From NCBI GenBank assembly GCA_029556335.1, contig JAKQFA010000041.1, positions 1 through 28,824 of the forward strand: a stretch of 28,824 nucleotides of DNA, written 5' to 3'. This document shows positions 17,407 through 25,714 of this stretch, piece by piece (position 1 is the stretch's first letter; each line of letters begins with the position of its first letter). Position numbers and translations under genes: made by a program. The stretch comes from Methanobacteriota archaeon (GTDB lineage: Archaea > Methanobacteriota > Methanobacteria > Methanobacteriales > Methanobacteriaceae). The notes beneath the pieces were generated by a model. That model worked only from the letters and a program-made list of their open reading frames with translations. It was not told where the DNA came from and ran no database searches.

Positions 17407-18240
17407 TTAGGGCATTGATTCATACATCGCTTTCATTAGAAGTGCATCCTTCTCCAGTAAGGGACTTTCACAGATAACTGTGACCAGCCAACCACATTCC
17501 AGAATAGATTCTAGCAATGGCTCCAGTGGTGGGCCATATTTTTCTTCCATTAAAACATGATGCCGCCTTTCCCCAGCCCCTGTGTACTCGATTTTAGTAA
17601 AGTGGGAGTGCAAGATATTAATCCCTAATCCATCCTCTAATTTTGTGAATATACGGTGATAGTCATCTACATCTTTTAAACATCCCTGATTTCTGGCATG
17701 TACATGGGCAAAGTCTACCGTTGGCTGAAAATGTTCAAACGACTGGCATATATCTATTATTTCTTCCAGGCTTCCTAGTTGGGATCTCTTACCGGTGGTC
17801 TCCGGCCCGAAGGTAAATTTAGTCACACCCAGACCATCCAGTTTTTCCAACAATGCTTCAATGGTATTTTTACATCTTTTAAGCGCCTCTTCAGGGGAAT
17901 ATGATGTGTAAAAGCCGGGGTGGAATACGATACGATAGGCGTCCATCCACTCTGCAGCCCGGGCAGACTGCACCAAGCGCTGCACAGACCTTTCCAGCAC
18001 ATCCTCCTTGGGTGAGGACAAGTTTATGTAGTAAGGTGCGTGCATGGAGATCATTACCCCATTCTCCTGGGCGTTGACTCCCAACTCCCGGGCAGACTGC
18101 TTCTTAATACGCACTCCGTATGTGGCTTGGTATTCATAGGCATCAAGCCCTATACTATGGATATAGTCACAAACTTCCACTGTCGGTCCAGTGAATCCAA
18201 TTGGGTTGCCTGCAGGCCCAAAATATGCTTTAGCCTTCAT
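17407..18240 (-). CDS. Endonuclease IV-like TIM-barrel protein (AP endonuclease 2 family)
   Basis: A 277-residue TIM barrel of the endonuclease IV/xylose isomerase-like superfamily. Most zinc ligands of Nfo have counterparts: H67 in HAPYY, H107 in FHPG, E147 in PETTG, D176 and H179 in VDFAHVHA, H211/H213 in LHSHF, H227 in RRHH and E258 in ICESP. The aspartate of the Nfo DRHH motif is replaced by arginine (ERRHH, R225), with E224 beside it. Members are annotated as endonuclease IV; whether it cuts abasic DNA is uncertain. The ATG overlaps a small upstream ORF as ATGA, and the gene follows trxB in the gatD-gatE-trxB direction. Confidence 0.82.
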   Translation of the reverse strand: MKAKAYFGPAGNPIGFTGPTVEVCDYIHSIGLDAYEYQATYGVRIKKQSARELGVNAQENGVMISMHAPYYINLSSPKEDVLERSVQRLVQSARAAEWMDAYRIVFHPGFYTSYSPEEALKRCKNTIEALLEKLDGLGVTKFTFGPETTGKRSQLGSLEEIIDICQSFEHFQPTVDFAHVHARNQGCLKDVDDYHRIFTKLEDGLGINILHSHFTKIEYTGAGERRHHVLMEEKYGPPLEPLLESILECGWLVTVICESPLLEKDALLMKAMYESMP

Positions 18241-18386
18241 TTAGATAGTTCTTGATTGATTTTCTTGAGTTTGAAGAAAAATTCGGGTTCTAAGTTATCC
18301 CGTTTTCCGGATAATATATGCATCTTGAGGGGATTATTCACCATATACCCATTTAGTTCTATTTTTTTGCCAAATGTAATCCCCAA
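18237..18386 (-). CDS. Small ORF coupled to the endonuclease IV-like gene
   Basis: A 49-codon frame from TTG at 18386, or 35 codons from ATG at 18344, ends in TGA at 18237-18239. This overlaps the ATG of the following gene as ATGA, the classic coupling arrangement seen elsewhere in this window. The product is basic (IELNGYMVNNPLKMHILSG near the start, then FFFKLKKINQELSK at the end), with no cysteine or membrane segment. No clear ribosome binding site precedes either start, which lowers confidence. It could be a real small gene or the decayed end of a longer one. Function unknown. Confidence 0.45.
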   Translation of the reverse strand: MGITFGKKIELNGYMVNNPLKMHILSGKRDNLEPEFFFKLKKINQELSK

Positions 18387-18396
18387 ATCTTATACA

Positions 18397-19308
18397 TTAA
18401 TCCATATTATCCTTGTGGGCAAATAGTGCCGCCACCGCTCCCTCTGAACAGGCCACCACCCACTGTTTTATGCCGCCTGTGATGTCACCTGCAGCGTAGA
18501 GCCCGGGGATACTGGTGCGCTGGAATTTATCCACCTTGATATATCCTTTTCCATCTAACTCTACCCCGGCACTTTTTGCCACCTCATTGAGCGGTTCTTC
18601 ACCTATGGCTATAAATACTCCGGAAGTTTCCACCACCACATGGACATCTTCCTTCCGATTATATAGTACCACCTCATCGACAGCTGCATCCCCCTTAATT
18701 TCCTCCACCACGGAGTCCCAAATAATGGGAATATTTTTTTCTTTCAACTTTTCCTGCAGATACTTTTCAGCCCTTAGCTCATCCCGCCGGTGCACTATGG
18801 TAACTTTACATCCCATGCTCTCTAGGTACAAGGCTTCCTGGACTGCTGCGTTTCCACCTCCAATCATCATAACATCTTTTCCCTTGTAGAGGGGCCCATC
18901 ACAAGTGGCACAGTAACAAACTCCCCTTCCTATGAATTCTATTTCTCCAGGCACTTTGAGTCTTCGATGACGGCTGCCTGTGGATATGATCACGGCACGA
19001 CTTCGATATTCGCCTTTAGAGGTGATGATCTCTAAATTCTTGTTGTTTAAAACGGTTATATCCTTAACTTCTTCCATGTTCTTTATGATTACATGTTCTT
19101 CGGCCTGTTTTTTTATGATCTCCAGTAAATTCTTTCCAGAGATCTTTTCGAAACCTGGATAATTCTCCATGGCTGGTACCATGTACCCTGATCCTGAACC
19201 AATCATCATCTCCAGGATGATGGCTTTCATTCCCTGTCTACCGGCATAAATAGCGGCAGTTAATCCTGCTGGTCCTGCTCCAACAATAACCAGATCATAC
19301 ACCCCCAT
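18397..19308 (-). CDS. trxB: Thioredoxin reductase
   Basis: A 303-residue low-molecular-weight thioredoxin reductase. FAD-binding GAGPAG lies at 10-15, the redox disulphide is C133-A-T-C136, the second nucleotide motif is GGGNAAVQEAL (150-160), and HRRDELRAEK (173-182) matches the NADPH-phosphate-binding pattern of bacterial enzymes. The FAD tail motif GLYAAGDITGG is at the C-terminus. It passes electrons from NADPH to thioredoxin. Some methanogen homologues use reduced F420, but the HRRxxxR pattern points to NADPH here. An AGGTGA site overlaps the gatE stop eight bases before ATG, so it is cotranscribed with gatDE. Confidence 0.93.
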   Translation of the reverse strand: MGVYDLVIVGAGPAGLTAAIYAGRQGMKAIILEMMIGSGSGYMVPAMENYPGFEKISGKNLLEIIKKQAEEHVIIKNMEEVKDITVLNNKNLEIITSKGEYRSRAVIISTGSRHRRLKVPGEIEFIGRGVCYCATCDGPLYKGKDVMMIGGGNAAVQEALYLESMGCKVTIVHRRDELRAEKYLQEKLKEKNIPIIWDSVVEEIKGDAAVDEVVLYNRKEDVHVVVETSGVFIAIGEEPLNEVAKSAGVELDGKGYIKVDKFQRTSIPGLYAAGDITGGIKQWVVACSEGAVAALFAHKDNMD

Positions 19309-19314
19309 ACTTAG

Positions 19315-21195
19315 TCACCTACTCCTGATTTTGTTAATTTCTTCCCTGAGGAGTTTGTTAACCAGTTTACCATCAGCTTTACCCTTCAATTCCTTCATGG
19401 CCATTCCCATCAAGGGACCTGTGGCTGCTGATCCCCGTTCCTTAACCATCTCTTCCTGGGAAGCAACGATCTTCTGAACAATATTTTTAACATCCTTTTC
19501 TGATAGCATTATTAGATGAAGCATTCTTGCGGCATCTTCTGGAGTTACAGATTCTTCTGCCACTTTTCTGATGACGGGGCTGATGGCTTCTTTAGTAATT
19601 TTACCATGCCCCACCAGTTTAAAAATTTCCATAAAAACTGCAGTTGACAGTTCATCCACTTTTAATCCTTCTCTTTTTAGTTCTTTTAATGAATATGCTA
19701 AGGTTGAGGCAATTATAGTTGGATCCAGTTCACAACATCCTATTAGTTCTTCGAATTGGTCTGATCTATTCTGTCTAACTAACTGGATTGCCAGATCTTC
19801 ACTCAATCCATATTCTGCGATAATTCTTTCCTTCTTCTCGGCAGGAAGCTCCGGCAAGTTTGATCTGACCTTTTCCAACAGTTCTGATGATATCATCTGG
19901 GCCGGGATATCGGTTTCAACGTGCATGCGACTAGCAGTGGGTAAAGGCCGGAGATACTCGGTGTTAGCATCGTCCAGGGACTTACGAGTTTCTTCAGGAA
20001 CCCCTATAAGGGCAGCTTTGGCTCTTCTTTGTACCTCCAGGAGTGCGTTTCTGGATCTTTCTTCTTCATCTGCCACTAGGATAAATGCATCATATTCATC
20101 TAGATCCAGGAATTCATTAACTCTTTCCACTTCCTGGGAAGTGATGCCGTAGGCTGGTAGTTCGTCGGTGTGGAATATACCGGCCACACCCATTTTTTTG
20201 GCATATCCCGCCAGTTCCGTGCCGAATCTCCGGCCAGGCTGGACTTCTTTACCAATTAAACCCCTAAAACCTTTAAGTTTTATGGTTAAGACTTTTCCCT
20301 TCTTATTGATTGCATTGAAAATAATTTTGGATTCTGTCTCCTGGAACAGGTGACTCAAATCATGTATTTCATCAGATACTTGTGCCCCACGTCGTTTAAG
20401 TTCATCACGAATTTTTAAAAGATTAATTTGCCTTTTAACTTCGTTCTCCACCATACGAGGCATCAGATCCAGGTCCTGGACACCTTTAATCTCTACCCTA
20501 GCCCCTTCAGTGATGGAAATATTAAGATCCTGGCGTATAGTTCCCAATCCCCTTTTCACCCTGGTGCTGCGCAGCACCTGGCCGATCTGGTATGCTACTT
20601 CCCGCACCTGCTGGGGATGTTTCATGGAGGGGTCGGTAGTGATCTCCAATAGAGGGATTCCCAGCCGGTCCAGGCGGAATTCTATCATGCCCCTTTTCTG
20701 CCCCATACGTCGAGCAGCATCTTCTTCTAGGCAGAGGTTCTCTATAACCACCTTCCCATATTCAGTGTTCAGGTAGCCATCAGTGGCTACTAAACCAGTT
20801 CTCTGAAATCCTCCAGTGTTACTACCATCAATAACCTGTTTGCGCATGGTGTGGAACTCATCCACCACGTTCATATTTAAAAGTGATGCTATGACCAGTC
20901 CAATTTCCAGTGCCTCCTGGTTAAGGGGATGGGGTGGCTCATCATCAGATTCCACCAGGCAAGTGTAGTGGGAATAAGTATCATAGAGGAAAGTTAGTTT
21001 ACGACGGGATTCTTCAAATGCAGCCCGGTCAATCTTCCCCAGTTCACTTTGGGTGGGTCTTAAGTTTCTTAATATCCGATATTCAGGTTTTTTATCAGTT
21101 AACTCACATTCACATGGACAGAATAACTTGGTCTTGGTGTCGAGTTGTTGATGTATCTCCAGGCCCATTTTGAGGCCCAATTCATCGTAATCCAT
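19315..21195 (-). CDS. gatE: Glutamyl-tRNA(Gln) amidotransferase subunit E
   Basis: GatE is the archaea-specific kinase/transamidase subunit that, with GatD, converts Glu-tRNA(Gln) to Gln-tRNA(Gln). The protein is 626 residues from the ATG at 21195. It has the N-terminal GatB/E cradle (LKMGLEIHQQLDTKTKLFCPC), zinc-type cysteines in CPCEC, an AspRS-like insertion domain in the middle, and a C-terminal YqeY-like tail ending in GKLVNKLLREEINKI. I preferred 21195 over an in-frame ATG at 21207 because GGTGAT lies five bases before it and the shorter protein starts as family members do. The partner gatD lies directly upstream. Confidence 0.97.
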   Translation of the reverse strand: MDYDELGLKMGLEIHQQLDTKTKLFCPCECELTDKKPEYRILRNLRPTQSELGKIDRAAFEESRRKLTFLYDTYSHYTCLVESDDEPPHPLNQEALEIGLVIASLLNMNVVDEFHTMRKQVIDGSNTGGFQRTGLVATDGYLNTEYGKVVIENLCLEEDAARRMGQKRGMIEFRLDRLGIPLLEITTDPSMKHPQQVREVAYQIGQVLRSTRVKRGLGTIRQDLNISITEGARVEIKGVQDLDLMPRMVENEVKRQINLLKIRDELKRRGAQVSDEIHDLSHLFQETESKIIFNAINKKGKVLTIKLKGFRGLIGKEVQPGRRFGTELAGYAKKMGVAGIFHTDELPAYGITSQEVERVNEFLDLDEYDAFILVADEEERSRNALLEVQRRAKAALIGVPEETRKSLDDANTEYLRPLPTASRMHVETDIPAQMISSELLEKVRSNLPELPAEKKERIIAEYGLSEDLAIQLVRQNRSDQFEELIGCCELDPTIIASTLAYSLKELKREGLKVDELSTAVFMEIFKLVGHGKITKEAISPVIRKVAEESVTPEDAARMLHLIMLSEKDVKNIVQKIVASQEEMVKERGSAATGPLMGMAMKELKGKADGKLVNKLLREEINKIRSR

Positions 21196-21237
21196 CTTAA
21201 TCACCATTTATAAAGTTAATTACCAATACGGGCTTCT

Positions 21238-22563
21238 CTATTCTCCGTAATCTTTTAAAAAATGTTGACTGGAGGATTTATCACTTAATTCTCCCCTCAA
21301 ATTGCTTTCCATGATTCTCTTAACCCCATCTCGGTCCCGGGTCTGCCCCATAGCCCACATGAGTTTCACATAAGCTGTTTCCGGGAGCATGTCCCCAGAA
21401 GGAATAACCCCTGCCTTAAGGAGTTGGCGACCGCTACTGTAAACGTTGAGATTAGTTCTGCCGTATAGACACTGGGAGGTCATCACCACCGGGATTTCTT
21501 CATCAGCAGCCCTATGCAAGGAGGGCATCACATCCTCGGGACAGTGCCCTAGACCTGTTCCTTCTAACACCAGCCCCTGATAACCTTTATCAATATGGTA
21601 ATCAACAAGATCCCCAGATACGCCAGGAAATATCTTTATTAATGCAATTTTTGGTTCTAGCGAATCATTAACTTCTAATTTGTATTCTCCACGTTTTTTA
21701 TAGGAGTAATATTGGTCCATGACTTTGACCCTGCCCTCTTGAATTCTTGCCAAGGGGGAGCTGTTGACACTCTGGAAGGTATCTCTACGGCTGGTGTGCA
21801 TCTTCCTCACCTTGGTTCCCCGGTGCAGATAGGCGTAGTTATCATTCTCATTGGCATGCATACAGACCATCACCTCAGATAGGTCTGATCGAGCTGCAGT
21901 CACCGAATTCATGAGGTTCAAAAAGGCATCAGAGGATGGTCGGTCAGAACTCCGCTGAGCACCGGTTAAAATAACTGGCACTGGTGTTTCCAGGATAAAA
22001 CTCAGGGCCGCTGACGTGTAATGCATGGTATCGGTTCCATGAGCTACCACCACTCCCTGGGCTCCTTGGTTAATTTCATCAGCAATGGAACGGGCGGTTT
22101 CTACCCAATAATCCGGCTGCATGTTTTCGCTTAGAATGTTCATTATGGCCTTACCCTTTATGTTGGCCTCATCCAGAAGCTCCGGTGTGGCTCTTAAAAG
22201 ATCTTCAGCAGTGAATGCAGGGTGAACAGCCCCAGTTTTGTAGTCAATAATGGAGGCCACGGTTCCTCCAGTAGAAATGATTGATATATCCATTTTTTCT
22301 GGATCTTTCTGAAATTCCAGTGGGGCAAACTCAATTTTAGGAGCATCACCCCTTTCAAGGAGCTCTAAACTAGTTTCAGATATATTAATACCAATATTAT
22401 ATCCATTATCCAGTTTTATTACGATATGTTGATCATCAGCATCTTCAGCCCGGTCCAACAACATTCCCTGGTATTCTAAATCTCTTTTTTTGATTAAAAT
22501 GCGATCCCCTATATTTATATCCTGTGATTCTAAAAATTTTCTGGCTAATCCTTGATAATTCAT
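21238..22563 (-). CDS. gatD: Glutamyl-tRNA(Gln) amidotransferase subunit D
   Basis: GatD is the asparaginase-like subunit that frees ammonia from glutamine and feeds it to GatE. The 441-residue protein has an N-terminal GatD-specific barrel (residues 1-75) and an L-asparaginase I domain. The nucleophile lies in STGGTVAS (T101); T177 and D178 lie in AHGTDTM and K254 in KVRKM. These are the positions known from the structurally studied archaeal enzyme. The GAGGGATGCT sequence before ATG gives a ribosome binding site. It is the first gene of the gatD-gatE-trxB direction and follows the long AT-rich gap, where its promoter must lie. Confidence 0.97.
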   Translation of the reverse strand: MNYQGLARKFLESQDINIGDRILIKKRDLEYQGMLLDRAEDADDQHIVIKLDNGYNIGINISETSLELLERGDAPKIEFAPLEFQKDPEKMDISIISTGGTVASIIDYKTGAVHPAFTAEDLLRATPELLDEANIKGKAIMNILSENMQPDYWVETARSIADEINQGAQGVVVAHGTDTMHYTSAALSFILETPVPVILTGAQRSSDRPSSDAFLNLMNSVTAARSDLSEVMVCMHANENDNYAYLHRGTKVRKMHTSRRDTFQSVNSSPLARIQEGRVKVMDQYYSYKKRGEYKLEVNDSLEPKIALIKIFPGVSGDLVDYHIDKGYQGLVLEGTGLGHCPEDVMPSLHRAADEEIPVVMTSQCLYGRTNLNVYSSGRQLLKAGVIPSGDMLPETAYVKLMWAMGQTRDRDGVKRIMESNLRGELSDKSSSQHFLKDYGE

Positions 22564-23029
22564 AGCATCCCTCGTGAAGTCACATGAAATAATTTATCCA
22601 GATATTGCTTGTTTTTATGTGTTAAAAAATTTTTAAACTTTGATTCCATAATTTTTTTCAACTACACTATACAGTTTTTATCCATTCTAAAAAAAATGTA
22701 TTCACCTTTCTCATTTTTTTCTAATTTTACAAATTAAAAAAGTTCATATTTGAACTTTGTACATTACTTAACAGTTAAATTGTTTATTTTAGGAGTTAAT
22801 TAGCTCATAGTTTTTCATCTTCTTCACTATCACCCTAATCATAAAAATCATTACATCATTTTAGTTCCATAGGATCTTCATTGTTCTCCTGTTTCTGAGA
22901 TACAAATGATGAATGATGAATCAATTATTTTATACCTTCAACCTAAACTTTAAATTTATCTTAAAAAGCTCGATAAATAAACCTATAATCTTGCAGATCC
23001 CAACTGTTTTGTGCGAAGATCAGCAGTGT

Positions 23030-23074
23030 ACTATTTGTTTATATGCTTAGCTTCAAACAAATAGTTGGCATATA
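23030..23074. repeat. Perfect 11-bp inverted repeat with a second crossing dyad
   Basis: ACTATTTGTTT (23030-23040) and AAACAAATAGT (23055-23065) are perfect reverse complements separated by 14 bases. TATATGC (23040-23046), at the start of the loop, is complementary to GCATATA (23068-23074), so the two pairings cross. AGCTTC occurs twice (from 23049 and 23074). This could be a structured RNA, a protein-binding dyad or a mobile-element remnant; nothing decides among them. Confidence 0.5.
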
Positions 23075-23100
23075 GCTTCTTCAAGCATCATACAAGTAAA

Positions 23101-23283
23101 ATGGTAGGGCCGCCAATGGAAGAACTCTCCATCAATTCTCATTGACTTGCTGATGTATAGGATGAATCTAATCGTAAGGTGGAAGAAAAGGATCATGAAA
23201 AACTTCTACTGAATATCCCCAAAAAAATGAAAAGTGTAGAAATGGGTGAAAGTGGCATGGATATGATTCGTGAAATGTTTTGA
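23101..23283 (+). pseudogene. Decayed small ORF with two in-frame stops
   Basis: One frame runs from ATG at 23101 to TGA at 23281-23283 with coding-like composition (rich in E, K, M; ending in KKMKSVEMGESGMDMIREMF). It is interrupted by TGA at 23143 and TAG at 23158. The uninterrupted 3' part is 40 codons. There is no ribosome binding site before the ATG. It looks like the remains of a roughly 60-residue or longer gene that has lost function. I do not recognise the family. Confidence 0.35.
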
Positions 23284-23382
23284 TAAGCTCCAAAACGTAG
23301 AGATAGAAAGTTTATACATCATTTATGCAATATGAAACCTTAATTACCTTATGCTGAGGACATTTTCCCTTTGAACATCAAA

Positions 23383-24162
23383 TCATTCTTTAATTTTGAT
23401 TTCCAACCCCACTGGACAATGATCAGAACCCATCACATCAGACATGATGTAGGCATTCTTCACCTGACTCATAAACTCCTGATTCACGAAGAAGTAATCT
23501 AGACGCCACCCCACATTCCTCTCCCGGGCCCGGGTGCGGTAACTCCACCAAGTATATTGTTCCGGTTCTTTATTAAACTCACGGAAGGTGTCCACGTAAC
23601 CGTGGCTTAAAAACCTGTCCATCCATTCACGCTCCACCGGTAAGAATCCTGAAACCTTCGAGTTCTCCTTAGGCCTAGCTAAGTCTATCTCTTTATGGGC
23701 AGTATTCACATCCCCGCATACCACGATGTTACGCCCTTCATCCTTCAACTGGTCAGCGTAAACTAAGAAAGAGTCATAAAAGTCTAACTTATACCGTAAC
23801 CTTTCCTCAGACATCTTACCATTGGGAAAATAGATATTAAAAAGTACAAATTCCCCGTAGTCAGTGATGAGGGTTCGTCCTTCCTGGTCAAATTTGCTGA
23901 TGCCCAATCCATGACCCACTTTTTCCGGTTTTAAACGGGTGTAGGTAGCCACCCCACTGTACCCCTTTCTTTCTGCTTCTGAGGTATAAAGATGGTAATC
24001 ATCCATATTACGTATATCCTTAGGGAATTGTTTCAATGTTGCTTTAGTTTCTTGCAAGCATAAAACATCGGGTTTATCATTTAATACCCATTTTTTAAAG
24101 CCTTTCCGGTGGACAGCCCTAATACCGTTTACATTCCATGATAAAATCCTTATGGTGCTCAT
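23383..24162 (-). CDS. xth: Exonuclease III / AP endonuclease, Mth212-like
   Basis: A 259-residue exonuclease III that cuts DNA 5' to abasic sites and trims 3' ends. Catalytic residues fall at E38 (LQETK), Y111 and N114 (YFPNGK), D151 and N153 (CGDVNTAH), D222 (WRLDYFF) and D247-H248 (GSDHCP). It is strongly similar, with matching numbering, to Mth212 of Methanothermobacter, which also nicks DNA directly at uracil in an organism without a known uracil glycosylase. Segments ARPKENSKVSGFLPVE and WWSYRTRARERNVGWRLDY are shared almost unchanged. GGAGAT lies six bases before ATG. Uracil activity here is inference from similarity. Confidence 0.96.
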   Translation of the reverse strand: MSTIRILSWNVNGIRAVHRKGFKKWVLNDKPDVLCLQETKATLKQFPKDIRNMDDYHLYTSEAERKGYSGVATYTRLKPEKVGHGLGISKFDQEGRTLITDYGEFVLFNIYFPNGKMSEERLRYKLDFYDSFLVYADQLKDEGRNIVVCGDVNTAHKEIDLARPKENSKVSGFLPVEREWMDRFLSHGYVDTFREFNKEPEQYTWWSYRTRARERNVGWRLDYFFVNQEFMSQVKNAYIMSDVMGSDHCPVGLEIKIKE

Positions 24163-24253
24163 AAAAAATCTCCATATTTCTTTGAATCTGCAGGATTGTT
24201 TTTCATAAGTGATTTAAGATCCCAATAAAACCTATATCTCCCATGTTTTCCTT

Positions 24254-24283
24254 AAAAAAGGAATGTAAGGAGTTTTATTCCTT
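24254..24283 (-). terminator. Hairpin plus T-run overlapping the vorA stop
   Basis: Read on the minus strand, AAGGAAT (24283-24277) pairs with ATTCCTT (24265-24259) around a 12-base loop and is followed by a T-run (to about 24254). The vorA stop codon sits at the stem-loop junction. It fits a transcription end for the acyl-CoA synthetase-vorCBA unit. Confidence 0.55.
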
Positions 24284-25714
24284 TACCAGATTATCATGAG
24301 TCCATTTGGCTGCTGCTTCCAGTATTTTCAAATTGACCCCTATCAGCTGTGGCTTACGATGAAAGGTATGTTCTATGGCACTTTTGAATACGTCAGGGGG
24401 AAGTTCTAATAGGCCCAGTTCCATTATAGCTCCCAACATTACGGTGTTCCCCGCCTTCTTAACTCCATTATCCTTGGCAATTTTAAAAGCTGGCACACCA
24501 ATGGCCTTAACACCTTTGGGTGGATCAAATTCACCTACTTCGGAGTCATAAATAATGTAACCACCATCTTTAACCCGATCCGAAAATTTGTTAAGGGCTG
24601 GACGGTTGAAAGCCACCAATACATCGTTATAGTGAACATAGGGCGAGCCTATGTCCTGTCCATCTATGATCACTGTGCAATGGGCCGTTCCACCCCGCTG
24701 CTCAGGGCCGTAGGACGGATAGTAGGATACGTGCTTTCGATCTTTGCAGGCAGCTTGAGCCAGAGTAAGACCCAGACTCAACACTCCCTGTCCACCAAAA
24801 CCTGCCATTTTAACCACTTTACACTGGAATTCTGGGTCGTCAATGGCTTCCATGGTACTCTCCTGATCCACCTCGAAGATGTGGTTCAGTGCCTCCAGGC
24901 TGAAATCACTTTGGGCCCGGCATAATGGTTCTACTTCATGACTTCGGTTCCGAAAGTTCTTCAAAGGAAATTCTCGGGCCATTTCATGGTTTATGAAATC
25001 TTCTGTCCCCTTAACATCCAGTCGGAGGTTGGTGGGACAGGGTGATAGTACCTCCACAAAGGCATATCCTTTACCATCCCTCTGGATCTCTAGAGCTTTC
25101 TTCACGGCCCTTCTTGCTTTACGTATGTGTTTGGGATCCGAGACTGATACTCGCTCGATAAACACAGGAGCTTGCAAGTTGTCCAGAAGTTCACACATGT
25201 GCATGGGATACCCAGTATAACTGGGGTCTCTTCCGGTGGGGCAGGTGATTGTCTTTTCACCAACCAAGGTGGTGGGTGCCATCTGCCCACCAGTCATACC
25301 ATAAACTGTGTTGTTAACGAAGAACACTGCCATCTTTTCCCCCCGGTTAGCAGCCTGTATAGTTTCATTTAGACCTATAGACGCCAGGTCTCCATCTCCC
25401 TGATACAAAATCACAATGGCATCATCTTCTGCACGGGACAGGCCCGTTCCCACCGCAGGCGCCCTGCCATGAGCCACTTGCACATGGCCACAGTCGAAGT
25501 AGTAGTAGGCGAAAACAGCACAGCCCACCGGACTGGTCATTACCGTACGGTCCTGGATCCCCAGTGAATCGATAGCTTCACCTATGAGTTTATGGAGAAT
25601 TCCATGGCCACATCCCGGGCAGTAGTGGGTGGCGGTAGGGGCGCTGCCCCCCTTGCGGGGGTACTCATCCAAAATGGCTTCCGGTTTTTTCAACACCTTT
25701 TCCCTACTGATCAT
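24275..25714 (-). CDS. vorA: 2-oxoisovalerate:ferredoxin oxidoreductase, fused beta-gamma subunit
   Basis: A 479-residue fusion of the thiamine-diphosphate (beta) and gamma subunits of a 2-oxoacid:ferredoxin oxidoreductase. Residues 1-280 are beta: cysteines in HYCPGCGHG, and the ThDP/Mg motif GDGDLASIG with VNNTVYGMTGGQ. From about residue 295 the gamma domain begins with VKMAGFGGQGVLSLG and includes SYGPEQRGGTAHC. The enzyme interconverts branched 2-oxoacids and acyl-CoA plus CO2 with ferredoxin. The start is ATG 25714, with GGAGATGATC upstream, overlapping vorB by 11 bases; an in-frame ATG at 25753 would overlap by 50 and adds an atypical N-terminus. The fused architecture matches the vor enzyme of Methanobacteriales. 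Confidence 0.93.
   Translation of the reverse strand: MISREKVLKKPEAILDEYPRKGGSAPTATHYCPGCGHGILHKLIGEAIDSLGIQDRTVMTSPVGCAVFAYYYFDCGHVQVAHGRAPAVGTGLSRAEDDAIVILYQGDGDLASIGLNETIQAANRGEKMAVFFVNNTVYGMTGGQMAPTTLVGEKTITCPTGRDPSYTGYPMHMCELLDNLQAPVFIERVSVSDPKHIRKARRAVKKALEIQRDGKGYAFVEVLSPCPTNLRLDVKGTEDFINHEMAREFPLKNFRNRSHEVEPLCRAQSDFSLEALNHIFEVDQESTMEAIDDPEFQCKVVKMAGFGGQGVLSLGLTLAQAACKDRKHVSYYPSYGPEQRGGTAHCTVIIDGQDIGSPYVHYNDVLVAFNRPALNKFSDRVKDGGYIIYDSEVGEFDPPKGVKAIGVPAFKIAKDNGVKKAGNTVMLGAIMELGLLELPPDVFKSAIEHTFHRKPQLIGVNLKILEAAAKWTHDNLVKE

Larger units (their letters stand above)
22564..23382. other. Long AT-rich intergenic region
   Basis: This 819-base gap between gatD and the exonuclease III gene is the longest in the window and clearly more AT-rich than the genes. 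It holds the gatD promoter near its left end (a run of A/T around 22625-22645), an inverted repeat at 23030-23074 and a decayed ORF at 23101-23283. I find no tRNA, no transposase and no intact gene. Confidence 0.6.

Noticed and set aside
19571..20152. 193-residue open frame on the plus strand opposite gatE
   Set aside because: It is a shadow of gatE, serine-rich, with no ribosome binding site or recognisable motif.
23101..23283. TAG at 23158 read as pyrrolysine or TGA at 23143 as selenocysteine
   Set aside because: Two different stops close together, no ribosome binding site, and no selenocysteine-type hairpin or pyl gene in the window; decay is the simpler explanation.
22564..23382. tRNA gene, CRISPR array or insertion sequence in the long gap
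   Set aside because: I looked for cloverleaf arms, regularly spaced repeats and transposase frames and found none; only one inverted repeat and a short decayed frame are present.
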